DNA of 33,044 bases from Gammaproteobacteria bacterium (GCA_013214965.1 JABSRU010000046.1:1-33044), one strand, 5' to 3'; counted from the stretch's first letter, positions 8,206 to 17,767 are shown. The notes: generated by a model not told the origin, from the sequence alone. Numbers and translations: made by a program.

Positions 8206-8262
8206 ATAACCCTAGCGCAAACCATGATATAATGTCGAAAATTTATCGAACATAGTCCCCTC

Positions 8263-8985
8263 ATGCACGCTATTCAACGTTTACACCAATATCGAGAAAG
8301 CATCAGTACCAGACCATTTAAAGGTCGTGGCTATAAAATAGATCGCTGTCAAAACTGCCGAATTAATCATAAATATTGTATCTGTCAGCATAAACCTAGC
8401 TGTCAATCTAATGCCGCCTTCCTATTGATAATGTGGGACGATGAAGTATTAAAACCCAGTAATACCGGCCGTTTAATAGCAGACTTAATTGACGATACCC
8501 ATGCGTTTATTTGGCAACGCACCGAAATAGATCCACAACTTATCGCATTAATTAACGATCCCCAGTACCAACCTTTTGTGGTTTTTCCGCAGGAATTTGC
8601 GCAAGAAGCAACCCAAGTACATAACGAGGTACCACCGATAGCTCAAGGCAAGCGTCCATTGTTTATCTTGCTAGATGGCACATGGCGCGAAGCTAAAAAA
8701 ATATACCGTAAAAGTCTCTATCTTCAAGCGTTACCCATTTTATCAATCCAACTTAACGACGATAGTCCCGACCAACGTTATCGTGTCCGTAAAGCGATTG
8801 CCGATGGTCAATTAGCCACTGCTGAAGTGGCTGCACAAGTGCTGCACAGTTTTGGCGAACATCACAATGGTCAGCTGTTAGATTTATGGTTTGATGTCTT
8901 TAGCTATCATTATCAGCACGGCGCATCACACCGCTATCAAGGTAATGACCAAGCATTAGCACAACTAAAATCCTTAACGAGTTGA
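8263..8985 (+). CDS. DTW-domain tRNA-uridine aminocarboxypropyltransferase
   Basis: A 240-residue DTW-domain protein. Members such as E. coli TapT (YfiP) transfer the 3-amino-3-carboxypropyl group of S-adenosylmethionine to uridine in tRNA (acp3U). The family signature D-x-T-W is present as LLDGTWREAKK, followed by RYRVRKA, the second conserved block. An N-terminal Cys cluster (RCQNCRINHKYCICQHKPSC) is the expected zinc-binding part. The length is that of the bacterial family. The ATG at 8263 lacks a strong ribosome binding site but the N-terminal HAIQRLHQYRESISTRPFKG is typical of gammaproteobacterial members. The next gene starts within about 10 bases of its stop, so they are probably cotranscribed. 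Confidence 0.88.
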   Translation: MHAIQRLHQYRESISTRPFKGRGYKIDRCQNCRINHKYCICQHKPSCQSNAAFLLIMWDDEVLKPSNTGRLIADLIDDTHAFIWQRTEIDPQLIALINDPQYQPFVVFPQEFAQEATQVHNEVPPIAQGKRPLFILLDGTWREAKKIYRKSLYLQALPILSIQLNDDSPDQRYRVRKAIADGQLATAEVAAQVLHSFGEHHNGQLLDLWFDVFSYHYQHGASHRYQGNDQALAQLKSLTS

Positions 8986-8993
8986 TAAAAGCG

Positions 8994-10232
8994 ATGACAA
9001 AAGAAAAGTTTATTCCTTTTTCTCAACAAGATGTAATCACGATGTGTTTAGCCCATCATAGACAACATGTTGAAAATGATGGGTTAAATGAAATAGCTCA
9101 GTTACTATCTGCGTTATTACATCACCAATATCATGGTATTTTGGAAAAATTGACTCAAAGTTATGCCCCCTTTGATCCCTCACCTGATGTTCAAAGTTTG
9201 GTCCAATATAGCCCGCAAGATTTAATTCAATGCCGTCAGGAATTTAGCAAAAATTTAATCAAAGTATTACAAGGTGCTAATTTCTCTGAAGTAACTCAAG
9301 ATGATTTAACCGCAGCGCTGACCGAAGAGTCTTTATTCAAAGTAAGGCTAGCCGTTGATTTTAACGATTTTTCTCAAATTATTTTTTATCATCGTGGCGA
9401 GTCTATTCGGCAAGAAACGCTGAATTATTTGTGGGGATTAAAAAAGAAAACTATCGAGTTTACTCACTATGATCGCGTCGCAATATTAATCAGTTTTAAA
9501 GACGCCAGTTATTTTGAGGGTAAAAAATCAAAACTGCCTGCAGGTTGTCAACCCGGTTCAACCGTTATTAAACTGTTTCAAAATATACCAAAAGCCGACT
9601 TAGAAATGTTATTTCCCAATAGTAAAATCAAAATGCGACCGTTAGATAAATTAATTATTGGCGGCTCAGCGTTAATTGGTGGCACAGTCGTATTAGTGAC
9701 CAAGCTAAGCGCCTCTATTTTATTGCTAATAACGTTATTCTCTTTTTGGCTAGGATTAAGTGATGAAAGGGTCGAAATATCTGAAAAACAACTGATCGCA
9801 CTTGCGCTTGGTATGGGGGTGTTTGGTGGTTTTATTTTTAAAGAATGGAGTAAGTTTAAAAATAGAAAAATAAAATTTATGAAAGCTCTAACCGATAGTT
9901 TATATTATAAAAATATGGATAATAATGCGGGAGTATTCCATACCTTAGTCAATGCAGCAGAAACTGAGGATGTTAAAGAGAGTGTTTTAGCCTACTGTTT
10001 TCTTTTACAACATCCTGAAGGTTTATTGGCGAAAGCGCTCGACCAACAGATTGAAACATGGTTTTTACAACAACATCAGTGCAAATTAGACTTTGATATC
10101 AGTGATGCGTTGCAAACACTCACTAAGTTTAATTTAGTCACAATGAAAAATGACGTTTACCGGGCTATTAATATCACTAAAGGAAAAAAAGCACTGGATA
10201 ATCATTGGGACAATTTATACCGTTATAATTAG
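8994..10232 (+). CDS. DUF3754 (TMEM143-like) membrane protein
   Basis: About 412 residues. An in-frame TTG at 8982 would add four residues and overlap the previous stop; I prefer the ATG at 8994. The N-terminal EKFIPFSQQDVITMC, the central KDASYFEGKKSKLPAGCQPG, FQNIPKADLEMLFPNSKIKM and the following two hydrophobic segments (about 220-255 and 265-280) correspond to the DUF3754 domain also found in eukaryotic TMEM143. The function of this family is not established. The protein is probably an inner-membrane protein with two helices and large cytoplasmic ends. It follows the DTW gene closely, but I see no functional link. Confidence 0.8.
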   Translation: MTKEKFIPFSQQDVITMCLAHHRQHVENDGLNEIAQLLSALLHHQYHGILEKLTQSYAPFDPSPDVQSLVQYSPQDLIQCRQEFSKNLIKVLQGANFSEVTQDDLTAALTEESLFKVRLAVDFNDFSQIIFYHRGESIRQETLNYLWGLKKKTIEFTHYDRVAILISFKDASYFEGKKSKLPAGCQPGSTVIKLFQNIPKADLEMLFPNSKIKMRPLDKLIIGGSALIGGTVVLVTKLSASILLLITLFSFWLGLSDERVEISEKQLIALALGMGVFGGFIFKEWSKFKNRKIKFMKALTDSLYYKNMDNNAGVFHTLVNAAETEDVKESVLAYCFLLQHPEGLLAKALDQQIETWFLQQHQCKLDFDISDALQTLTKFNLVTMKNDVYRAINITKGKKALDNHWDNLYRYN

Positions 10233-10293
10233 CCATCTATTTATCTAGCGATCCGAAACGTTAACTCGCTACACTAAACTCAGCCTTTTTTAA

Positions 10294-12663
10294 CTAGTTG
10301 ATCGCTTGGTGTAATCTATCCATCAAGTAATCAATGATTTGCTCACCGTCGGCATCATTGGTTAAGGTCAAAATATAACTAAATAGCTCATCAAAAATAG
10401 TGCGAACGGCGGCATTTTCACGGGACAGAAAAGTATTAATTTGTCGTTGCCAATAACTGATATCACTCATAAACAATCCACCTGAAAGCTTGAGTAATTC
10501 ATTTGGCAGAGTTAATGACAGAACGTCAATAGCCAATGAGCTATCAATATTAATTAACTTTTCGATGGTTAAATATTGCGCTACTGGCTTTTCAAGAATG
10601 TTGTCAGCTCCGGCCAAGATACAAAAATCGAGCAGTGAATATACAGAGCTCGCCGTGTATGCGTAGATAACCGTCTGTTTATTTCGACCAAATAACCGGC
10701 ATCGGGTGATAAAATCATAACCTAACTCACCGTCAAATAACTTGAGATCAACCAAAATCAAGCTAAAAGAATTTGCATTACTCGCAAGCTGTGCGTCATG
10801 AATATTATCAGCAACCCAAATAGTATAATCATTACCTGCCATCTGTCTGATCGGTAAAATATTGCTAGGAGTATCATCTAATAACAAGATGTTGCCACGA
10901 TAGTGATGCTCAGATGTTATATCACCAATTAACTCGTTGATAATAGTAGGTGTTAAACGACTGCTATTGGAATGATTATCGTTAAGTAAGTGGCCAAAAA
11001 CATCAGGACTGGACAATTCAATAACTTTACTTGTTTGATTGTTGATATTAGCCGTTATCTCACGGGTCAAGTGACTCGTCGTTTCGTGGCAAACAATCAG
11101 ATCATAACTTGGTTGCTCTAAGCTAAGGTGTTCCAAGAAACTATGCTCATTAACAAAAGAATCAATCAACACTTTATCACCGCAAGCTTGAGATAGTGCC
11201 AGGCATACCGGACTCTTATTACCAACAAAAGCGATGCACGCACCTTGATTTTTCGGTGACTGCTCGCTTAAATCTTTAACCTCACACTTGAGCCTAACTT
11301 CAAAGATAGATCCTTGAGGAATAGCATCATAGACCTTGATGGTTGCATCAAGTGAATGACAAATATTACAAATAATATGCAAGCCAAGCCCGATACCTTG
11401 ATATTGATGATTGTCATCAATATTACCTCGCTCAAACGCATGGAATATTTTTTCTTTGGTGTCATTAGGAATACCCCTGCCGTAATCTCGTACGGTCAAT
11501 AACAAATTATCGGTTCTGGCGGGATCGAGTGAGATATCTAAATGAACGAAGTTACCACCATATTTCATCGCGTTGGTTAGTAAATTAATACAAATTTGTT
11601 TAATACGTAAGGCATCGATTAAACATTCTACTTGAGTAAGACTGTGGGTAAAGACAATATCTCGAGTGTTTGCGTTATGAGAGGCGGCAATATCAATCGC
11701 TTCTTCAACAATCACATTTAAATAACACCATATTTTGTTGACGCTAAATTTACCATTATCTTTTTTAGCCAATTCGATAAAGTCATCCAAAAAGGAGCTT
11801 AATAGTAATTGGTTTTTTTCAATGATCTTACCATGTTGTTGCCATTTATCCTTATCGGCCACTTTCTTGATCATCGCATAAAGCGATGTTAACGGGGTTT
11901 TAATCTCGTGACACAGATCAGCCACAAACAAGCTCTTACCAATGCGTTGTTGTTTAACAATTTCACTCAACAAATCTTTGTCGTCATGAAGAGATAATAT
12001 GGTCTCCGTTAACATAATCTTTTGTTGTTGCAGCTGATTATGCCGATCATTTAAATCACTTTTACTAACGAGCAGTGCATTAATCGAATGAGTTTGGCTG
12101 TCACATTGTTGATTGACGTATTGAAGCTTACGTTGATAGAGGTTTTCTTGTGATCGACGACTGAATAGAAAAAGAACGATGTAACCCATTAAAAGTACAA
12201 ACCCCGATAAAAAGGTCACATTGAGTAATTTAACGGTTTTAAAAATCACTTTAATCGTTAAATTTTCTTTTTTTACTTCACCAAGCGCCCACATATCACT
12301 ATCTTGCTGGATCACAATGGGAAAAGATGTCTGCGGTTGACTGCTCGTTTGATCAGAAGTTTCAGTCATCGGTTGATTAAACATCAGCACAGTGCCAAAA
12401 CTGTCAGTAACTTGCCATAATTCGATAGTTTGAGTGCTGTGCAACTCAAGTACATCTCTTAAAGCATCAAGATTTTGATAAGTGGCGGCAGATAGCGTTT
12501 TAACCACAATTTTTTTATTGATGGCTAATAAAGATTCTTGATGGTGGCACCATTGTACATTAGCAGCGACAATCAAAGTAATGCTAATCAAAGATATAAA
12601 AAATAGAACACTATAATATTTAAAACTTTTCAACTTAACCTCTAATAACGGCATCAAAGCCAT
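10294..12663 (-). CDS. hybrid sensor histidine kinase
   Basis: A 789-residue inner-membrane hybrid kinase. Start: the first possible codon is TTG at 12666; I use the next codon, ATG at 12663. TM1 is near 14-35, a periplasmic sensor region of about 100 residues follows, and TM2 is near 147-166. A coiled-coil linker (170-235) leads to the HisKA H-box LCHEIKTPLTS with H252. The ATPase domain has NLLTNAMKYGG (N box), DYGRGIP (G1) and GIGLGLHI (G2). A first receiver-like segment (about 460-560) has C/H at the phosphoacceptor position (YDLIVCHETT), so it looks degenerate. The second receiver (about 575-690) is canonical, with acidic pair LLLDD and acceptor D639 (LILVDLKLFDG), and K in EKPVA. No HPt is evident, so a separate one is expected. 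It is divergent from the TonB receptor gene, whose ligand it may sense. Confidence 0.92.
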   Translation of the reverse strand: MALMPLLEVKLKSFKYYSVLFFISLISITLIVAANVQWCHHQESLLAINKKIVVKTLSAATYQNLDALRDVLELHSTQTIELWQVTDSFGTVLMFNQPMTETSDQTSSQPQTSFPIVIQQDSDMWALGEVKKENLTIKVIFKTVKLLNVTFLSGFVLLMGYIVLFLFSRRSQENLYQRKLQYVNQQCDSQTHSINALLVSKSDLNDRHNQLQQQKIMLTETILSLHDDKDLLSEIVKQQRIGKSLFVADLCHEIKTPLTSLYAMIKKVADKDKWQQHGKIIEKNQLLLSSFLDDFIELAKKDNGKFSVNKIWCYLNVIVEEAIDIAASHNANTRDIVFTHSLTQVECLIDALRIKQICINLLTNAMKYGGNFVHLDISLDPARTDNLLLTVRDYGRGIPNDTKEKIFHAFERGNIDDNHQYQGIGLGLHIICNICHSLDATIKVYDAIPQGSIFEVRLKCEVKDLSEQSPKNQGACIAFVGNKSPVCLALSQACGDKVLIDSFVNEHSFLEHLSLEQPSYDLIVCHETTSHLTREITANINNQTSKVIELSSPDVFGHLLNDNHSNSSRLTPTIINELIGDITSEHHYRGNILLLDDTPSNILPIRQMAGNDYTIWVADNIHDAQLASNANSFSLILVDLKLFDGELGYDFITRCRLFGRNKQTVIYAYTASSVYSLLDFCILAGADNILEKPVAQYLTIEKLINIDSSLAIDVLSLTLPNELLKLSGGLFMSDISYWQRQINTFLSRENAAVRTIFDELFSYILTLTNDADGEQIIDYLMDRLHQAIN

Positions 12664-12933
12664 CAATATCTAATTGACTTTTATCGCTGCTAAACTAAAA
12701 TGCAGTTTTTATTGCAAAGTCGTTTGAATGTATTTTATTTCTTTTATCTATATGATTTTTTACTAATCCACTTAAATTTTCATATATCGGCTTAATGGCT
12801 TTATTATTACATACAGTAAATGGATTTAACAATGTTCTGGTGATTGATAGCCTTGGATTTTGCTGAGCGAACTCAACACTTCATTAACGTTTTTTAGCTT
12901 TAAAATTTTTAACTTATCCGATGTAGAGAACAC

Positions 12934-15042
12934 ATGAATAAATTGATGGCCATCATCATGGCTATGCTTATAACCCCTAATGCGCTCGCGCAAGATTTAT
13001 GGCAAAAACTAGAGCAAGACGACTCTTTGCTAGAGTTTGAAAAAAGCATGCTTGATACACCATTACCAATGTCAGTGATCACCGCAGAAGATATTGCCGC
13101 TTTCGGTATTGAGTCGATAGCTGACGCTATTACACTATTGCCAGGCATATCAATGGCTCGTAATGAATATTCTGACATTGCATTAGGCTATCACGAGCTA
13201 TCTCCGGTATCGCCACGACGGATGTTAGTAATGATCGACGATACCACTATTTTACAATCGGGACTGCAAAATGTGTCATGGTGGAATTTGCCCATTTCTA
13301 TTGATGATATCGACCGAATTGAACTGACCAGAGCGCCTGATGCAACGAATTATGGCTCTAATTCATTCAATGGCACTATTCATATCAAAACGAAACGCAA
13401 AACCCATCGCCGTATTTCTTCGGCTAAATATTACGCAGATGGCCGTTCAAAGCGATTAACAGCGCGCTATCAAGACCGATTTGACCATTCATTGTTCGCG
13501 GCTACCGTAAGCAAAGTCAAATCAGATGGTTTTAATGACTTGAATGATAATAGTGGCCATAATGCCATTTCATTGTCCTATGATTATTCAAACCAAGACC
13601 TTGCGTTGGGCATGACTTTTAAACGATCTATCGGCACCAAACAGGCTGGTTTAGAAAAAAATGGAATAACGCTTACTAATGTTGATCAAGCCATGACCCT
13701 GTACGGTCTATCGGCACAATATGTGTTTAATTCACACCACAAGATTGAATGGTCGCTAAATGTGAGTAAATGGCATCAATTCCAACAGCTTTATGCAAAA
13801 TCTCCACTGGTCGTATTATCAAAATCCTTGAGAACCTTACATCGTTTAGACAGCAAAGTGGCACGGGCTATCGTTTACCAGGGCTTTACACCAAACTCCG
13901 ATTATCGCCACTATGATTTATATCTAAAGGTAATACAAGAAGGGATATCAACAGGCTTATTAACCGGTGAAACCTATCAAATGAGCGCACCAATTGAGGT
14001 GGATGAAAACAAACGTTCATTACAGGTTGCCTATGGATTTGACAATAATATTTGGGCACTGTCATTGGGTTATAGCTTAATTAAAGATGCTGTATTTTCA
14101 CCAGTGTATTTACTGGATTACGCTAAGCACCGTCAAACAACTGAACAACTATTTGTTAGTGCCTCCTATTCCCTTGGTGATACGACATTGTCGAGCAATT
14201 TTATGCATGAAACATCATCTCTGATAAAGCAAGGAGATGAGCATCAGCATGTCCATAATAATCAAGCTCGGATATCGGGTTTACACCGACTAGATGATTC
14301 ATCATCAGTTCGCGCCAACGTCTCATATTCTTACCGCTTACCAAGTATTTGGGAACAGCAAGGAGGCTTTCGCTATTTCCTTGAGGTCGAAGATAATGAC
14401 TATGACATTACGTCGGGTATTTGGTTTCAAGATCAAGTTTCTGCTGGCAATCTATCTTCAGAGGAAAACACTTATGGTGAAGTGGGCTATCACTATGCCA
14501 ATTTATTAGCACGTACCGAATTCGACTTTAGTGTCTTTTATTCCCATTATCAACGCTTAATTGTTGAGCAAACAACCCTTGAAATTTTTAACCCAACCAA
14601 TAAACATTTCGTCGATTTATATGGCATTGAAACAGAACTAACGACTAAAATTGGGGGTCATAATCTTAAGATATTTGGCAGTATTGCCGATAGTCGAGTT
14701 AAACAGGGCCAACCTATTATTGACACTAATCGTGGGTATTCCTTAAATAATGCGGGATTTACTGCTCAATTTAAACTTAATGTTCTACATTCATATCAGA
14801 TCAACGATTTGTTGAGCCTAAACTCTACTGTGGGTATTACTCGCGGTAGCTCACAGCTTAACAGTCATTTTATTAAGCTCGGATTTTCTAAGGTAATCAA
14901 AGTGTTTGGCCACAGCCAAATAAAGACCACTGGATTTGTCCGCTATACAGACCAATTATTAATTGCATCGCCATTTATCCGAGAGCAAACACGCTCATCA
15001 AATAATGTCGTGCTAGGTGGTTCAATTAAAGTTAGCTTCTAA
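12934..15042 (+). CDS. TonB-dependent outer-membrane receptor
   Basis: A 702-residue TonB-dependent receptor. The signal peptide ends at NALA/QD (residue 19). The plug domain (about 40-155) includes PLPMSVITAEDIAAFGIESI, DAITLLPGISMAR, RRMLVMIDD and RIELTRAPDATNYGSNSFNG, the standard plug blocks. The remainder is a 22-strand barrel type with alternating aromatic residues, ending in ...GGSIKVSF with the terminal Phe needed for outer-membrane insertion. It brings a TonB-energised ligand through the outer membrane; the substrate is not predictable. It lies 14 bases before a periplasmic binding-protein-like gene and is divergent from the hybrid kinase, which suggests that ligand import and sensing are linked. 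Confidence 0.93.
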   Translation: MNKLMAIIMAMLITPNALAQDLWQKLEQDDSLLEFEKSMLDTPLPMSVITAEDIAAFGIESIADAITLLPGISMARNEYSDIALGYHELSPVSPRRMLVMIDDTTILQSGLQNVSWWNLPISIDDIDRIELTRAPDATNYGSNSFNGTIHIKTKRKTHRRISSAKYYADGRSKRLTARYQDRFDHSLFAATVSKVKSDGFNDLNDNSGHNAISLSYDYSNQDLALGMTFKRSIGTKQAGLEKNGITLTNVDQAMTLYGLSAQYVFNSHHKIEWSLNVSKWHQFQQLYAKSPLVVLSKSLRTLHRLDSKVARAIVYQGFTPNSDYRHYDLYLKVIQEGISTGLLTGETYQMSAPIEVDENKRSLQVAYGFDNNIWALSLGYSLIKDAVFSPVYLLDYAKHRQTTEQLFVSASYSLGDTTLSSNFMHETSSLIKQGDEHQHVHNNQARISGLHRLDDSSSVRANVSYSYRLPSIWEQQGGFRYFLEVEDNDYDITSGIWFQDQVSAGNLSSEENTYGEVGYHYANLLARTEFDFSVFYSHYQRLIVEQTTLEIFNPTNKHFVDLYGIETELTTKIGGHNLKIFGSIADSRVKQGQPIIDTNRGYSLNNAGFTAQFKLNVLHSYQINDLLSLNSTVGITRGSSQLNSHFIKLGFSKVIKVFGHSQIKTTGFVRYTDQLLIASPFIREQTRSSNNVVLGGSIKVSF

Positions 15043-15056
15043 GGATAGAAAGCACG

Positions 15057-15842
15057 ATGAAAATCATATTTTTAGTTTTATTGTTTTTTAGTAGTCACAG
15101 TTTAGCTAATCCTGAAATATTCCATATTAATGATGGCAATAAAATACAACAAATCATTATTGGTTTTCTTAAGGAAAATTCTAAGTTAATGATGCAACGC
15201 AGTGGCATTAAAGATCTTATTATTGTGCCTTGCAGTTATCAAGGCAGCAGTAAAGCGATACGAGTTTGCACTGAACATCGATTCATTAAACCTCAAAACG
15301 GCATATTGACCTACAGTGTACAACAACAAAGCTACGCTTATTTGATCCGAAACGTATTACCGGCGATCAAACGGGTGTTGGTTATTGATCCGCCGAGCAG
15401 CCAGTTGGCCACCCTATTGAATGATTTAGGTATTATGACGACCTCAATTCATTATAGTAATATGCGAGAGCTAGTTAAGGCGATGGATTTACCCGGTCAA
15501 TTTGATGCGGTAGTCTTTGGGGTTAATCACGGCATGGGTACGGATACTCTTAAAGAAAATCTAAGCTTTTTGGCTAAACAACGATTAATCGTCTTTACCG
15601 CCGATCCAACCGAGTTATCACTCGGCGCTACCATCGCGATTGCACCATCGCAAGATGAAATATTAGGGTTATTTACCAACATACTCCAGTTTTACAAAGT
15701 AACGGGGATTCTTAAGAGTAGCCCAGCCGTGTGTGTTGGCTCTGTTCGAGTGAATAAACGGGCTGCGCGTGCTTTAAATTTGGATTTATCCCCAGCAAGA
15801 TTAGCCACATTGAAAAATAATTTACGTACCGCCTGCTTATAG
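15057..15842 (+). CDS. periplasmic ABC_sub_bind-like (PF04392-type) protein
   Basis: A 261-residue exported protein; the signal peptide is about residues 1-17 (...SSHSLA). The C-terminal part reads VGSVRVNKRAARALNLDLSP, matching the end of TrpX/YtrR-like ABC_sub_bind proteins ('INLKTAKALGL.IP'), and RLIVFTADPTELSLGATIAI fits the ligand-cleft region of that family. It is shorter than the usual 300-330 residues, so the N-terminal lobe is reduced or diverged. No ABC permease or ATPase is nearby. Instead it is in one operon with the TonB receptor (AGGATAG ribosome binding site, 14-base gap) and close to a hybrid kinase, so it may be a sensory ligand-binding subunit. That role is inference. Confidence 0.72.
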   Translation: MKIIFLVLLFFSSHSLANPEIFHINDGNKIQQIIIGFLKENSKLMMQRSGIKDLIIVPCSYQGSSKAIRVCTEHRFIKPQNGILTYSVQQQSYAYLIRNVLPAIKRVLVIDPPSSQLATLLNDLGIMTTSIHYSNMRELVKAMDLPGQFDAVVFGVNHGMGTDTLKENLSFLAKQRLIVFTADPTELSLGATIAIAPSQDEILGLFTNILQFYKVTGILKSSPAVCVGSVRVNKRAARALNLDLSPARLATLKNNLRTACL

Positions 15843-15851
15843 CTTCAAAAT

Positions 15852-16433
15852 TTAGCGAGTAACATCATCAAAAAGCTGATTCGCTAACTCATTTAACACC
15901 TCAATTTGAGGATCGGTTTGTGCGTAGGTCCGTAATCCATAAATTCCCATCACCAAACTTTGAACTCGTTGTTTTGGGGTCCGGCTATTGTTTATCTCAC
16001 CATTAAGTAAAGCTTGTTCAAAAATAGCCACAAAGCGCTCTTGCCACTGCTTCATATTTTGAGCAATCACTTGCTCAACCAATGGCTCTTGTTCAGCTAA
16101 CTCATTTAACGCTTTTTGCGACAAACAGTTTTTTTGTGGCCCATCTTGGGAACATGCACTAACAGTACAATTTAAATAGCTTTTTACGCCAGTTAGTACC
16201 TGTGTATTACCTGAAAAATAATGAGTAAACTCGTTGGCTTTATCTTCGTTGTATTGTTCTAACGCCGCAAGTAACAACCCTTGCTTATTTTTAAACGCGC
16301 AATAAATAGAACCTGGATGTAGACCGGTGACTTTTTTGAGATCTTGCATACTGGTTTTACTATAGCCCTTGGTCATAAAGGCCGTGATAGCAGCTCTTAA
16401 TACTTGTTCTCTATCAAACTCTGCACTTCGCAT
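15852..16433 (-). CDS. TetR/AcrR-family repressor of the adjacent alkene reductase
   Basis: A 193-residue TetR-family regulator. The N-terminal helix-turn-helix covers about residues 8-55: EQVLRAAITAFMTKGYSKTS, then the recognition part GLHPGSIYCAFKNKQGLL. The C-terminal ligand domain contains several Cys (C87, C92, C101 region: NCTVSACSQDGPQKNCLSQK), which may sense electrophiles as NemR does; that is inference. It is divergent from an old-yellow-enzyme gene, and the 125-base spacer holds two TetR-like palindromes, so it probably represses both itself and the reductase and is released by reactive electrophiles. Confidence 0.9.
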   Translation of the reverse strand: MRSAEFDREQVLRAAITAFMTKGYSKTSMQDLKKVTGLHPGSIYCAFKNKQGLLLAALEQYNEDKANEFTHYFSGNTQVLTGVKSYLNCTVSACSQDGPQKNCLSQKALNELAEQEPLVEQVIAQNMKQWQERFVAIFEQALLNGEINNSRTPKQRVQSLVMGIYGLRTYAQTDPQIEVLNELANQLFDDVTR

Positions 16434-16498
16434 GGATTATTCTCAAAACATAGGTTGCAAGCATTATAAATTAATTTGAGTGGTTGTTCAAAAAAGTT

Positions 16499-16543
16499 CT
16501 TGAATGATCGTTCAAGATTGTTTATCTTGAATGAACATTCAAG
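16499..16543. promoter_or_regulatory. paired TetR-type operators
   Basis: Two 18-bp near-palindromes, CTTGAATGATCGTTCAAG (16499-16516) and CTTGAATGAACATTCAAG (16526-16543), have centres 27 bases apart. Both share the arms CTTGAA..TTCAAG. They lie between the divergent TetR gene and the alkene reductase, the second ending 15 bases before the reductase ATG, where bound repressor would block transcription or RNA polymerase. A third half-site, TTGTTCAA, is near 16484. Confidence 0.78.
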
Positions 16544-16558
16544 TAAGAGAAACAAACG

Positions 16559-17602
16559 ATGATCGACAACTTATTTCAATCCTATGCATTAAACGAAGCC
16601 ATTGAATTGCAAAACCGTATTGTGATGGCGCCGTTAACACGCTGCATGGCCGATCAAGACCTAGTACCAACACCGCAAATGGTTGACTATTATGCCCGTC
16701 GCGCCGACAGCGGTTTGATTATTTCTGAAGCGACCATTATTCGCCCCGATGGTCAAGGCTACCCAAATACTCCAGGGTTATTTAACGACAAACAAATTAG
16801 CGGATGGCGTAAAGTAACTGATGCAGTACACCAAAAAGGTGGAAAGATATTCGCCCAACTTTGGCACACCGGTCGCGTTGCACATCCGCACTTTTTTAAT
16901 GGTGAATATGTATTAGCACCATCGGCTGAAAAAGTAACGGGATCAGTGCCCCGGATGCGAGAATTAGAGTATACCCTGCCAAAAGCGGCATCAATAGATG
17001 AAATTACCCTACTGATTACAGATTATGCTCAAGCCGCGGCTAATGCCATCGAAGCAGGATTTGATGGTGTTGAGATTCATGGTGCTAACGGCTACTTAAT
17101 AGACCAATTTTTACACTTTGATGCCAATAAACGTGATGATGACTTTGGCGGTAGCCCACAAAATATGACACGTTTCCCGCTAGCGGTGATTGACGCGATT
17201 ATTGAGCGTATTGGCAGCAATAAAACCGCATTAAGAGTATCACCCGGTGCCTATTTCAATATGGCTGGCGATCCGCGAGATCGTGAGGTATTTGAATATT
17301 TACTCGCACAATTAGAGCCTAAAAACTTAGCTTATTTACACTTAGGATTGTTCGATGACACCATGGAATTTGATTATTTGGGCGGTAGTGCAACGGATTT
17401 CGTTCGTGCCAATTACAGTAAAACATTAATGGGGGTTGGTGGCTATACAGCACAAACTGGCAGTGCCGCTATCAGTAATAATCGCTTCGATTTACTAGCC
17501 ATTGGTCGCCCTTTTATCGCAAATCCAGATTATGTTGCTAAGGTCAAAAGTGGTGTAACGCTTACTGAATACAATGACGACATGCTTGCCGAACTAGTTT
17601 AA
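16559..17602 (+). CDS. old yellow enzyme family alkene reductase (NemA-like)
   Basis: A 347-residue FMN-dependent alkene reductase of the old yellow enzyme family. It reduces activated C=C bonds of enals, maleimides and similar electrophiles, or nitro-esters, using NAD(P)H. Visible landmarks: LQNRIVMAPLTRC near the start (FMN-binding, with the Thr that tunes the flavin), FAQLWHTGRVAHP, the substrate-binding pair H174/N177 in VEIHGANGYLIDQFL, the conserved RDDDFGGSPQNMTRFPL, and the FMN-phosphate segment MGVGGYT...AIGRPFIANPD. The length matches the class. An AAGAGA ribosome binding site follows the second operator. It is a single-gene unit closed by a strong terminator, under probable control of the divergent TetR repressor. 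Confidence 0.95.
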   Translation: MIDNLFQSYALNEAIELQNRIVMAPLTRCMADQDLVPTPQMVDYYARRADSGLIISEATIIRPDGQGYPNTPGLFNDKQISGWRKVTDAVHQKGGKIFAQLWHTGRVAHPHFFNGEYVLAPSAEKVTGSVPRMRELEYTLPKAASIDEITLLITDYAQAAANAIEAGFDGVEIHGANGYLIDQFLHFDANKRDDDFGGSPQNMTRFPLAVIDAIIERIGSNKTALRVSPGAYFNMAGDPRDREVFEYLLAQLEPKNLAYLHLGLFDDTMEFDYLGGSATDFVRANYSKTLMGVGGYTAQTGSAAISNNRFDLLAIGRPFIANPDYVAKVKSGVTLTEYNDDMLAELV

Positions 17603-17608
17603 TCCAAA

Positions 17609-17640
17609 CAAACAGCCCGTTAAATTAAACGGGCTGTTTG
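17609..17640 (+). terminator. rho-independent terminator after the alkene reductase
   Basis: A 13-bp perfect stem (CAAACAGCCCGTT / AACGGGCTGTTTG) with a 6-base AT loop starts 6 bases after the stop codon. The stem has a GC-rich centre and T-rich 3' flank. Confidence 0.88.
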
Positions 17641-17767
17641 TACTTTGTACATCATAATCCGTTAAGCAAGATTTATGCACTGGCATTGAAATACCACCAG
17701 TAATTGCTATTATCAGCGGGAAAATAAAGTTAAACCAATCATTTTAATCCGTTAATCATCGAGTATT

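Noticed and set aside
12909-13178. 89-codon minus-strand ORF over the start of the TonB receptor
   Set aside because: It is antisense to the signal peptide and plug domain, has Ser-rich low-complexity composition, and shows no recognisable domain.
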